A program made the position numbers and the translations under genes. A stretch of DNA of 9,071 bases from Candidatus Omnitrophica bacterium CG1_02_40_15. GTDB taxonomy: Bacteria > Omnitrophota > Gorgyraeia > Gorgyraeales > Gorgyraeaceae. Of this stretch, positions 1 to 4,956 are shown piece after piece (the stretch's first letter is position 1; each line of letters begins with the position of its first letter). The DNA is taken from assembly GCA_001871815.1 (NCBI GenBank), contig MNVP01000036.1, forward strand, positions 1 to 9,071. The letters run 5' to 3'. A model generated the notes under the pieces. That model searched no databases, was not told the DNA's origin, and was given only the letters and a program-made list of their open reading frames with translations.

Positions 1-1
1 T

Positions 2-1165
2 TTCAAGGGCATACCCGTATCCCAATTTATCGGCTATAAGAAGTGCGGTAATTTCGAGAATGAAAAGCTCTGCAGGGAGTTTCACAGGCTGGGTCTTCCA
101 ATATCAGAGCTTACGAAAAAGTTAGAGGAATTTCAGCCTGACAGGATATTTGTGGGCAATACTTTTACTTTCCTATGGCGGGCCGTTTATGAGATTGTAG
201 CCGAGTGTAAGAGGACAATGCCGAAGGCCCCGGTGAAGATCGGAGGACTATATACCATTCTTTGCCCGGAGCACGCTGCGGCATCAGGGGCCGATGAAGT
301 CATGACCCTGGAAGAAAAGACCGCGAGCGATAACTTTATCAAAATAGATACTGATTTATTCGGGGACAACCTGCCGGACAGGATTTTTTTAGGGACATCT
401 GTGGGCTGCCCTAATCATTGCTCGTATTGCGCAGTTCATATTGTGGAAGGCTGCACAAAAGTAAATACCAGCCCGGATGAGGTGGTGAGCGAGCTTAAAT
501 ATTATAAGTCAATGGGAATAAGGAAGGTTATCTTTCTTGACGCTAATATTCTCTATGGATACGAAAACCACTTTAAAATTATTCTCGATAAGATAATCCA
601 GGAGAATTTAAACATCGAGCTTTATTCCTACGGAGGGGTAGAGGCACGCCTATTGACCGATGATATTGCGGAAAAAATGGTTAATGCTGGCTTTTGTTCG
701 GTGAATATACCCATTGAGAGCGCCAGCGACATTATCATCAAGGAGTGGAAAAGGAATTGTTTTGTTGCTGACTGGGAGCGGGCGATGAATATTGCCAAAA
801 GGCATTTTCAGCGCTTGCGTTCTTTTTTAATGATCGGCGCGCCAAACCAAACTACAGAAGATATCAGATCAACCATTGATCTGATTAAAAGTTATGGCGC
901 AGAGGCGGTAACTCTGCCGTACACTCCAATCCCGGGCACGTCTGATCACGAGAAATATAAACACATAGATTTGGAAGATCTTAATCCGGCATTCTACCCT
1001 TGCGCTCACGAAAAAATGAAGGCCGCAGATTTAGAAAAGTTTTACGCGGAAAATCGCAACGTTAGGTTTTGTTTAAGAGATTGGGATGATGTTCAACAGA
1101 AGATACCGCCGCCTGTAAAAACGATATTTGAGAGCGGACCTGCGGTATTAAGAAATGACAAATAA
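2..1165 (+). CDS. B12-binding-type radical SAM protein (5' end outside the window)
   Basis: The frame is open from base 2, so the gene begins upstream of the window; the GTG at 152 is an internal codon (387 codons visible). A radical SAM 4Fe-4S motif CxxxCxxC lies at 407-430 (G-C-P-N-H-C-S-Y-C). The preceding region (visible residues about 35-100, with V-G-N-T-F and K-I-G-G-L-Y) has the Rossmann-like look of the cobalamin-binding domain that precedes the SAM barrel in many such enzymes. The B12 histidine motif itself would lie upstream and is not seen. Family members do radical methylations, rearrangements or ring chemistry on lipids, cofactors or peptides; the substrate cannot be named. The stop codon TAA (1163-1165) abuts the ribosome binding site of the next gene, a phage-type gene, which suggests co-transcription. 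The radical SAM call is firm and the B12 domain probable. Confidence 0.85.
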   Translation, partial: FKGIPVSQFIGYKKCGNFENEKLCREFHRLGLPISELTKKLEEFQPDRIFVGNTFTFLWRAVYEIVAECKRTMPKAPVKIGGLYTILCPEHAAASGADEVMTLEEKTASDNFIKIDTDLFGDNLPDRIFLGTSVGCPNHCSYCAVHIVEGCTKVNTSPDEVVSELKYYKSMGIRKVIFLDANILYGYENHFKIILDKIIQENLNIELYSYGGVEARLLTDDIAEKMVNAGFCSVNIPIESASDIIIKEWKRNCFVADWERAMNIAKRHFQRLRSFLMIGAPNQTTEDIRSTIDLIKSYGAEAVTLPYTPIPGTSDHEKYKHIDLEDLNPAFYPCAHEKMKAADLEKFYAENRNVRFCLRDWDDVQQKIPPPVKTIFESGPAVLRNDK

Positions 1166-1178
1166 AGGAGGTATGGCA

Positions 1179-1469
1179 ATGGGAAAAGTTATGGATCACG
1201 AGGAAATAGTTGTTGAGGATATTGTTAAGGCGCTGGATCCGGTTGTTTACAATCCGGAGAGCGGCCAGTCCGCGTCATTCGCCATGGTTTGCGCTGAAGG
1301 CGGAGCGATGCGGTATTTCGTTAACGGACAGAATCCGAGCGCAACATCAGGCGTGTTGCTTGAGGAAGGCGACATAGTCGAGCTTCCGTCCATTTATCAC
1401 ATAAAGGATTTTAGGGTAGTCAAAACAGGAAGTGATTCAGGGAAAATAACAGCAACTTACGAAGCATAG
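1179..1469 (+). CDS. Small phage-type virion accessory-like protein (96 aa)
   Basis: I chose ATG 1179 because GGAGG at 1167-1171 sits 7 nt upstream; the in-frame ATGs at 1155 and 1173 lie before or too close to that site. The C-terminal half (G-G-A-M-R-Y-F-V-N-G followed by G-V-L-L-E-E-G-D-I-V-E-L and I-K-D-F-R-V-V) has the pattern of small beta-sandwich proteins found in phage structural operons: an R-Y-x-x-D/N-G-x-x-P segment, then a G-D-x-hydrophobic segment, then K-x-F-R-hydrophobic. Those are usually annotated as hypothetical or decoration-like. The position just before an adhesin-type gene fits a virion role. There is no signal peptide or membrane segment. The assignment rests on pattern memory of phage proteins, so the function is tentative, but the gene itself is very likely real. 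Confidence 0.7.
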   Translation: MGKVMDHEEIVVEDIVKALDPVVYNPESGQSASFAMVCAEGGAMRYFVNGQNPSATSGVLLEEGDIVELPSIYHIKDFRVVKTGSDSGKITATYEA

Positions 1470-1483
1470 AGGGGGTGCTAAAA

Positions 1484-2038
1484 ATGCAGCTGCATCTTAA
1501 ACACAGAAAAGCAAGCAGGATTATAAAGCGGGTTACGGAAATTAACACAGAAGGCGGACTTCCAAAGACCGGTCAGACTATGATCTATCAGCCAGGCGAT
1601 GACGGGTCATATCAGATGGGGTATCCATTAGGAGGCGGCCAGAGGTTTATTGATAACGGTGACGGTACGGTTATCGATACTGTCACAGGGCTTATGTGGA
1701 TAAAAGACCCCACGCAGGCGGGTTTGGGATCGCCTATGTACTGGTATGATGCAATTAATGCCTGTGAGAATCTTGATTTTGCCGGTCACGATGACTGGAG
1801 ACTTCCAAACATAAATGAGCTTATGTCGATAGTGGATCATTCAAGGTATAACCCCGCATTCGATACCTTCTACTTTACGCCGTTCCCGGATACGTGGACA
1901 CCTTATTGGTCGTCTACCACTAACGCTTCATGGATAGATGGCGCTTGGGCATTATATCCATACGATGGATATAAGACTACTTGGGGTAAGCCCTGGGATA
2001 TGTGTTTTGTAAGGCCGGTACGTGGCGGGCAATCTTAA
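1484..2038 (+). CDS. DUF1566 (Lcl C-terminal-like) domain protein, likely adhesin or tail-fibre tip
   Basis: The start is ATG 1484, with GAGGGGG (1469-1474 and adjacent bases) about 8 nt upstream, giving 184 aa. Residues about 54-184 match the DUF1566 pattern: R-F-I-D-N-G-D-G-T at 54-62, G-L-M-W near 69, D-D-W-R-L-P-N-I-N-E-L at 103-113, Y-W-S-S-T-T at 141-146, and C-F-V-R-P-V-R-G-G at 174-182. This domain has a C-type-lectin-like fold and occurs in surface proteins, phage tail fibres and some targets of diversity-generating retroelements. The first 50 residues are basic and Gly-rich with no clear signal peptide, which fits a virion or tail protein better than a secreted lipoprotein. It sits in a tight operon with the preceding gene (14-nt gap). 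The domain call is strong; receptor binding is inferred from the family and context. Confidence 0.85.
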   Translation: MQLHLKHRKASRIIKRVTEINTEGGLPKTGQTMIYQPGDDGSYQMGYPLGGGQRFIDNGDGTVIDTVTGLMWIKDPTQAGLGSPMYWYDAINACENLDFAGHDDWRLPNINELMSIVDHSRYNPAFDTFYFTPFPDTWTPYWSSTTNASWIDGAWALYPYDGYKTTWGKPWDMCFVRPVRGGQS

Positions 2039-2056
2039 AACGAGGAGGGATAAAAA

Positions 2057-2245
2057 ATGCCAAGCGATAAAGTTACAGTTGAATTTAAAGACGGAAAGAA
2101 AATAACCAAGTATCCCGGAGGCAAGGTAGAAGAGCAGACAAAAAACGACTTGGAAAGATACAAGCAATTCCTTATAAGGGAAAAGCAGCGAATTGATAGG
2201 CACATATCTTTGATTGATGATGATCTTGCGAAGATGGCGGTGTAG
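2057..2245 (+). CDS. Small hydrophilic phage-operon protein (62 aa), unknown
   Basis: ATG 2057 follows GAGGAGGG (2042-2049) at normal spacing, so the start is well supported. The protein is charged and hydrophilic. An N-terminal beta-hairpin-like stretch (V-T-V-E-F-K-D-G-K-K-I-T-K-Y) with G-G-K-V-E-E leads into a helix rich in K, E, R and I (residues about 25-62) that may form a coiled coil. I do not recognise a family. Its place between the DUF1566 gene and a membrane protein gene suggests a small tail-fibre chaperone, assembly protein or lysis-cassette protein, but nothing in the sequence decides between these. The next gene starts 4 nt after the stop codon. Confidence 0.7.
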   Translation: MPSDKVTVEFKDGKKITKYPGGKVEEQTKNDLERYKQFLIREKQRIDRHISLIDDDLAKMAV

Positions 2246-2249
2246 TTTT

Positions 2250-2534
2250 ATGCAGAATAACGGAAGCTGGACAAAATATATCACGCCGGTCCTGATGACA
2301 ATCGCTATTTTTATGCTCGGCACAATTATGGCGCAGGTGAGCCGTATTGATGAGAAGCTATTTCAGCATCTGGCGAATGACCAGATACATATGCCGCGCA
2401 GTCAATTTGTTTCAAAGGCGGAGTTTGACCTGCACTGCAAATTTTTCGAGAAAGAAAATGACCGCGTATTGAAGGCAATCGACGACTTAAGAAACGATTT
2501 AAAGGTAAGAAGCCGAGATGGAAGAAACCAGTAA
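2250..2534 (+). CDS. Single-pass membrane protein with helical tail, holin-like (94 aa)
   Basis: ATG 2250 is preferred over the in-frame ATG 2214, which would put arginines and a cysteine ahead of the membrane segment and overlap the upstream gene. It begins 4 nt after the preceding stop, so translation is probably coupled. Residues about 10-29 (I-T-P-V-L-M-T-I-A-I-F-M-L-G-T-I-M-A) form one transmembrane helix. The rest is a polar tail with a likely coiled coil (about 60-90) and the segment L-F-Q-H-L-A-N-D-Q-I-H-M-P-R. Small proteins with one N-terminal helix and this kind of tail are common in phage lysis regions. A holin or holin-accessory role is inference from size, topology and neighbours. 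Confidence 0.65.
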   Translation: MQNNGSWTKYITPVLMTIAIFMLGTIMAQVSRIDEKLFQHLANDQIHMPRSQFVSKAEFDLHCKFFEKENDRVLKAIDDLRNDLKVRSRDGRNQ

Positions 2535-2724
2535 AGTAAGGCTTGAATTTGATCTGCATGAGTATCGGCGGCTTGCCTTGGTTATCCGGGATCACAAGAG
2601 CTTGCTTTATAAATTAAAAATGAACGAGTTAATTAAGCAAGGCCTTATAAAAGATATGAGCATTGTTATAGGCATATTGGAAAGGGCCGAGGTTAAACCG
2701 CAAAAAGAGGAGGTGAAAACATGA
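2518..2724 (+). CDS. Small helical phage-operon protein (68 aa), unknown
   Basis: It begins inside the end of the membrane protein gene (17-nt overlap), with a weak purine-rich site (AAAGG at 2501-2505) upstream, so expression likely depends on translational coupling. The protein is almost entirely helical and charged, with two predicted amphipathic helices (about 10-35 and 36-60) separated near K-M-N-E-L. There is no membrane segment and no recognised domain. Its stop codon overlaps the next start as ATGA (2721-2724), a typical coupling arrangement. The gene is supported by continuous tight packing of reading frames rather than by homology. Confidence 0.65.
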   Translation: MEETSKVRLEFDLHEYRRLALVIRDHKSLLYKLKMNELIKQGLIKDMSIVIGILERAEVKPQKEEVKT

Positions 2725-2831
2725 AGGTACTGATAGCTTTTACGCTAGGAAATATCGTCGGGGGATTAGGGATGTTTTTCTATCTGTGGCTGAAAGGCAA
2801 GGTGCAGAATGTCGGAAAGCGAAAAGTTTAG
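2721..2831 (+). CDS. 36-aa single-pass membrane micro-protein
   Basis: This short frame has a strong ribosome binding site (GAGGAGGTG, 2707-2715) about 5 nt before ATG 2721, and the ATG overlaps the preceding stop as ATGA. Residues 2-24 form one hydrophobic helix (K-V-L-I-A-F-T-L-G-N-I-V-G-G-L-G-M-F-F-Y-L-W-L), followed by a basic tail ending K-R-K-V. The positive C-terminus suggests that end stays in the cytoplasm. The gene overlaps the next start codon (2809) by 23 nt. Size, topology and place fit a small holin, antiholin or spanin-assist peptide, but no family is recognised. The strong binding site and double overlap make it likely to be translated. Confidence 0.65.
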   Translation: MKVLIAFTLGNIVGGLGMFFYLWLKGKVQNVGKRKV

Positions 2832-3141
2832 TTTACTAAAGTTCGCCGGGAGTTTCTTTCAGTTTTTGCCCTGGGTTAAGACCCTGCGCTATGCGGCCGG
2901 TATTGCGCTTATCGGCTTTGTGGGCCTGACGATTTACCGAGCGTTCTTTATGCCAACGCAAACCACCAAGCAGATTACTCATATTATCGCTCAGCCAGGC
3001 GCCCAGGTGACTATTGATCAGAAAAAAGAAGAAAAGAAATCGGGTATTGAAATCAATCCTTTCGTCGAGGGATATGGATTCGTGGAATCCGACGAACGCA
3101 AGGGTGCAGGCGCCAGGGCCGGAGTACGCGTAGATTTTTAG
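2809..3141 (+). CDS. Membrane-anchored phage-type protein, possible spanin-like (110 aa)
   Basis: ATG 2809 lies in the 3' end of the 36-aa gene, with a modest AAGGTG site (2799-2804) upstream. The N-terminus is cytoplasmic in appearance. Residues about 27-48 (Y-A-A-G-I-A-L-I-G-F-V-G-L-T-I-Y) form one membrane helix, followed by a linker (T-K-Q-I-T-H-I-I-A-Q-P-G-A-Q-V-T-I) and a charged K-K-E-E-K-K segment. The last 30 residues end in A-R-A-G-V-R-V-D-F, an alternating pattern with a terminal Phe. Comparable proteins with a membrane anchor, linker and short R-x-G-x-R-x-x-F ending occur in phage genomes. A role linking the membrane to the envelope at lysis is plausible but unproven. Confidence 0.65.
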   Translation: MSESEKFSLLKFAGSFFQFLPWVKTLRYAAGIALIGFVGLTIYRAFFMPTQTTKQITHIIAQPGAQVTIDQKKEEKKSGIEINPFVEGYGFVESDERKGAGARAGVRVDF

Positions 3142-3182
3142 AAGAAACTCCTTGCCAACTATTAGACTCTACGGTTTACTGA

Positions 3183-3199
3183 CCCCTCGAAAGGAGGGG
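3183..3199 (+). promoter_or_regulatory. Hairpin covering the ribosome binding site of the next gene
   Basis: CCCCTC (3183-3188) is perfectly complementary to GAGGGG (3194-3199), leaving the 5-nt loop GAAAG. The right arm is the Shine-Dalgarno sequence for ATG 3206. If the stem forms in the mRNA it would block initiation, so translation may be lowered or made conditional (temperature, a binding protein, or ribosome movement from upstream). The complementarity is seen directly; regulation is inferred. Confidence 0.45.
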
Positions 3200-3205
3200 A
3201 TTCTT

Positions 3206-3376
3206 ATGGTTCGTGAAAACATGACGGCAAAAAAGACCCGGTATATCAGCGTTCGTAACGACGGCGAGGAAACGTATGTTGAAAATATCCCGGTAACCGG
3301 CCGGATGCGCGACTACTTGCCAGCCGCAAAGTTACGCCTGCGGGAAATTCAACGAGTCATGCCGTTAGGTAAATAG
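3206..3376 (+). CDS. Small basic protein (56 aa), unknown; possibly split by an amber codon
   Basis: ATG 3206 is chosen because AAAGGAGGGG (3190-3199) sits 6 nt upstream; an in-frame ATG at 3152 has no such site. The protein is basic, with a beta-like N-terminal half (T-R-Y-I-S-V-R-N-D-G-E-E-T-Y-V-E-N-I-P-V) and a helical second half (P-A-A-K-L-R-L-R-E-I-Q-R-V-M). No family is recognised. After the TAG at 3374-3376 the same frame stays open for another 31 codons and looks like protein, ending in an ATGA overlap with the next gene. The true product may therefore be about 88 residues, interrupted by a mutation or a sequence error. The binding site is hidden in a hairpin. Confidence 0.6.
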   Translation: MVRENMTAKKTRYISVRNDGEETYVENIPVTGRMRDYLPAAKLRLREIQRVMPLGK

Positions 3377-3472
3377 TCGATTACAATCGAACAGCAATGG
3401 AAGGGGAATGATGTTACGCGCTTCCAGATGTTGGATGTGGTAACCGGCAAATTGCAAGAGTCAGTGCTATGA
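3377..3472 (+). other. Open, protein-like frame after the amber codon (31 codons)
   Basis: Directly after TAG 3374-3376 and in the same frame, 31 sense codons run to TGA 3470-3472. They read S-I-T-I-E-Q-Q-W-K-G-N-D-V-T-R-F-Q-M-L-D-V-V-T-G-K, a well-mixed sequence typical of a beta-strand domain. There is no good start codon with a binding site inside it. The TGA overlaps the ATG of the following gene (ATGA, 3469-3472), as between true coupled genes here. It may be the C-terminal half of the preceding gene, separated by a point mutation, a base-call error or stop-codon readthrough. Independent initiation at the non-ATG codon 3380 is less likely. Confidence 0.35.
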
Positions 3473-3675
3473 CGGGCAAGTATCAATGGCCAGCCTCGCG
3501 ATTGGGCGATAAGGAAATGGCCTTATTGTTTCAGGAGAAACAAAAGACCAAAACGAGCATCTGCGAATTACTGCGCAGGGCAGTTATTATCGCTTATGGC
3601 GAGATTGCTGGAGAAAAAGGAGGAGCAGAATGGCTACAAAACAAAAGCAGAAAAGTAAGAAGCAGAAGGTTGTAG
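3469..3675 (+). CDS. Small helical protein, possibly ribbon-helix-helix-like (68 aa)
   Basis: The start is ATG 3469, joined by ATGA to the preceding open frame; only a weak AAGAG lies upstream, so coupling is likely. Residues about 13-48 (G-D-K-E-M-A-L-L-F-Q-E-K-Q-K-T-K-T-S-I-C-E-L-L-R-R-A-V) show a helix, a turn with T-K-T-S, then a second helix, which resembles small DNA-binding ribbon-helix-helix proteins. The N-terminal beta strand those proteins need is not obvious. The last 15 residues overlap the next gene (46 nt) and are just its binding site and start read in another frame (K-S-R-K-V-R-S-R-R-L). The gene is moderately supported by position; the fold is a guess. Confidence 0.5.
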   Translation: MTGKYQWPASRLGDKEMALLFQEKQKTKTSICELLRRAVIIAYGEIAGEKGGAEWLQNKSRKVRSRRL

Positions 3676-3938
3676 AAGACAAGAAGATGTCGGCGGACAA
3701 TTCCCCATCCTCTAAAGAGGGAATTATTTTACACGCGGGAGCCTCACGTAATGAGCTGATGATGACAGCTAAGGAGCGCGGGGTCAAAAACTACCGCGTG
3801 CTAAACAAACAGGAGCTGAGCGATGTGTTAAAGAATATCGGGGATCAGAAAGCTGTTAATGCGATTGTGGCCGGGGCCGTTGCCAGATGGAAGTCTGGCT
3901 GGGGCAAGAAAAAGGATAAAACCAAGGCGAAAGCATAA
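3630..3938 (+). CDS. Basic protein with Rho_N/SAP-like segment (102 aa)
   Basis: ATG 3630 has a strong AAAAAGGAGGAG site (3616-3627) close upstream. The N-terminus is a Lys/Gln-rich tail (residues 1-20) and the C-terminus another Lys-rich tail (about 88-102), both suited to nucleic acid contact. Residues about 41-69 (N-E-L-M-M-T-A-K-E-R-G-V-K-N-Y-R-V-L-N-K and on through Q-E-L-S-D-V-L-K-N) follow the pattern of the Rho-factor N-terminal / SAP-like helix-extended-loop-helix, L-x-x-x-A-K-x-x-G-hydrophobic-x-x-Y-x-x-L-x-K-x-E-L. These small modules bind RNA or DNA. The gene is the last of the operon, 18 nt ahead of its terminator. Nucleic acid binding is a fair inference; a packaging, scaffolding or regulatory role cannot be separated. 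Confidence 0.65.
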   Translation: MATKQKQKSKKQKVVEDKKMSADNSPSSKEGIILHAGASRNELMMTAKERGVKNYRVLNKQELSDVLKNIGDQKAVNAIVAGAVARWKSGWGKKKDKTKAKA

Positions 3939-3955
3939 GGCACCGATATCCCACT

Positions 3956-3999
3956 AAACCTCCGCTGGTTTTAATAACTGGTGGAGGTTTTTTATTTTA
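3956..3999 (+). terminator. Strong rho-independent terminator of the phage-type operon
   Basis: The left arm AAACCTCCGCTGG (3956-3968) pairs with CTGGTGGAGGTTT (3978-3990) over 13 pairs, three of them G-U, around a 9-nt loop. The stem runs straight into a T-rich tract (3988-3998). It lies just after the last gene of the rightward operon and marks the compositional boundary of the window. Confidence 0.92.
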
Positions 4000-4028
4000 G
4001 GTCACCTATCCTCTATCCAGTGAAACTA

Positions 4029-4056
4029 TTGACAAAATGATTTTATTAGATATAAT
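4029..4056 (+). promoter_or_regulatory. Sigma-70-type promoter for the ArsR-family gene
   Basis: TTGACA (4029-4034) and TATAAT (4051-4056) both match the consensus perfectly, with a 16-bp spacer. Transcription would start near 4063, leaving a leader of about 30 nt. The two AATATT elements at 4054-4059 and 4070-4075 flank the expected start and could be half-sites for autorepression by the encoded regulator, as is usual for ArsR proteins. The promoter is seen directly; the operator is inferred. Confidence 0.85.
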
Positions 4057-4093
4057 ATTTACATATCCGAATATTGAGAAATAAGGAAATAAT

Positions 4094-4423
4094 ATGGAAG
4101 AATTGGCCTATAAGATAAAAGCGGATTTTTTAAAGACATTAGCCCATCCTGTGCGGCTCCAGATTGTCGAATTCTTAAAGAGTGGCGAAAAGAACGTGGG
4201 AGCCATCGTTAAGACCTTAGGCATACCTCAATCGAGTCTTTCCCGGCACCTGTTGGTCTTGAGAGAAGGTGGTATTTTAAAATCAAGGCAACAGGGCACA
4301 GCTATCTATTACAATATTGAAGACCACGATATCTTCCAGGTGTTGCGTCCGATAGCGGAAATGCTGCGCAAGAAGCTTAAAAGAACAGAGGTAGTCTTAA
4401 GTAGCTTAGGCAAGGGAAAGTAG
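4094..4423 (+). CDS. ArsR/SmtB-family winged-helix regulator (109 aa)
   Basis: ATG 4094 has AAGGAAAT (4083-4090) upstream. The protein is a full-length single-domain ArsR regulator: F-L-K-T-L-A-H-P-V-R-L-Q-I-V-E-F-L (about 13-29), recognition helix I-P-Q-S-S-L-S-R-H-L-L-V-L-R-E-G-G-I-L (about 44-62), and wing R-Q-Q-G-T-A-I-Y-Y-N-I (about 65-75). Members bind DNA as dimers and leave it when bound to metal, oxidant or other ligands. This one has no cysteine at all, so the thiolate metal site of the alpha-3 helix (the C-V-C motif) and thiol redox sensing are both absent. The signal may be a histidine/acid site (E-D-H-D near 76-79) or a protein. It is alone between a terminator and an apparently gene-free gap and probably represses its own promoter. 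Confidence 0.92.
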   Translation: MEELAYKIKADFLKTLAHPVRLQIVEFLKSGEKNVGAIVKTLGIPQSSLSRHLLVLREGGILKSRQQGTAIYYNIEDHDIFQVLRPIAEMLRKKLKRTEVVLSSLGKGK

Positions 4424-4448
4424 GTCTTCAAAAAGAAGGAGAGACAAA

Positions 4449-4502
4449 ATAGGAAAAATAGCGCAAATGTCGGGTCTTGGTGTTTTTGGGAAGCAGTTTT
4501 GA
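4449..4502 (+). pseudogene. Possible short gene remnant without a start codon
   Basis: A good binding site (GAAGGAGAG, 4435-4443) is followed at 4449 by ATA rather than ATG. The frame then reads I-G-K-I-A-Q-M-S-G-L-G-V-F-G-K-Q-F before TGA 4500-4502. This looks like the first codons of a gene whose ATG has changed and whose body is lost. It could equally be chance. No longer homologous frame continues in the AT-rich stretch that follows. Confidence 0.25.
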
Positions 4503-4610
4503 ATTTTTGATTAAAATAAGAGCTCAAAAGCTTTTATATAAATTTAAAAAATCCCTTTTAACAGATCTCATAGTTTTAGGTATCATTTATAGTACTTCCC
4601 ACCGAGACCC
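4472..4610. repeat. Long-arm inverted repeat (16 bp in two blocks) in the gap after the ArsR gene
   Basis: GGGTCTTGGTG (4472-4482) pairs with CACCGAGACCC (4600-4610) over 11 positions with one G-T wobble. After a 6-nt bulge on the left (4483-4488), GGAAG (4489-4493) pairs with CTTCC (4595-4599). The arms enclose 101 nt of very AT-rich sequence. The structure could be the base of a folded non-coding RNA, the ends of a tiny non-autonomous mobile element, or a binding site next to a TATAAT hexamer (4612-4617). No target duplication is obvious. The pairing is seen; its meaning is open. Confidence 0.5.
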
Positions 4611-4689
4611 ATATAATCATTCTTTTCAGAATTAAAGCTAATGAATAGCCTTTATTGAAAGTTACATTTTTTTAAAAGGCGAAGTTTTT

Positions 4690-4956
4690 ATGGGAAACAA
4701 CAAATCCTTGTTTCTTGAAAATAGGATAAAAATTATTATTGCTGGCGCGCTGTGCATAGAAAAAGATAAGGTCAAAAATGATGCCCTGCTGGATAAAGAT
4801 TTAGGGGCGGATTATTTAGATAAGGCTATCATCCAAATGAATTTAGAGGACGAATTCTGCATTGTCATCCCGGATAAAGACATAGCCGACAAAAATAAAG
4901 TCTCGGAGATTGTGGATTATATAAAGAAGAGGACACATGTTACAGTTTCAAGGTAG
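4690..4956 (+). CDS. Acyl-carrier-protein-like protein lacking the phosphopantetheine serine (88 aa)
   Basis: The translation follows an ACP from end to end: an N-terminal helix, a loop with L-L-D-K-D-L-G-A-D, then helix II, L-E-D-E-F-C-I-V-I-P-D-K-D at about 52-64, and V-S-E-I-V-D-Y-I-K-K at the end. In true ACPs the loop reads G-A-D-S-L and the serine carries the 4'-phosphopantetheine arm. Here the serine codon is TAT (4813-4815), Tyr42, so the protein cannot be loaded in the usual way. Length is slightly above the usual 75-80 residues. It lies outside any fatty acid gene cluster and overlaps an RsbT-like gene by 20 nt, which suggests a structural or regulatory role. The binding site is weak (AAAAGG, 4674-4679). 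The fold call is strong; the non-carrier role is inferred. Confidence 0.85.
   Translation: MGNNKSLFLENRIKIIIAGALCIEKDKVKNDALLDKDLGADYLDKAIIQMNLEDEFCIVIPDKDIADKNKVSEIVDYIKKRTHVTVSR

Noticed and set aside
152..154. GTG as the start of the radical SAM gene
   Set aside because: The frame is open to base 2 with continuous domain-like sequence, so this is an internal codon and the gene starts outside the window.
1952..2323. A 123-codon minus-strand frame under the small phage-type genes
   Set aside because: It is the shadow of well-supported plus-strand genes and has no binding site or recognisable domain.
4449..4689. A retron-type msr-msd region, suggested by the long inverted repeat
   Set aside because: No reverse transcriptase gene lies in the window, and the enclosed sequence lacks the expected stem-loop series.
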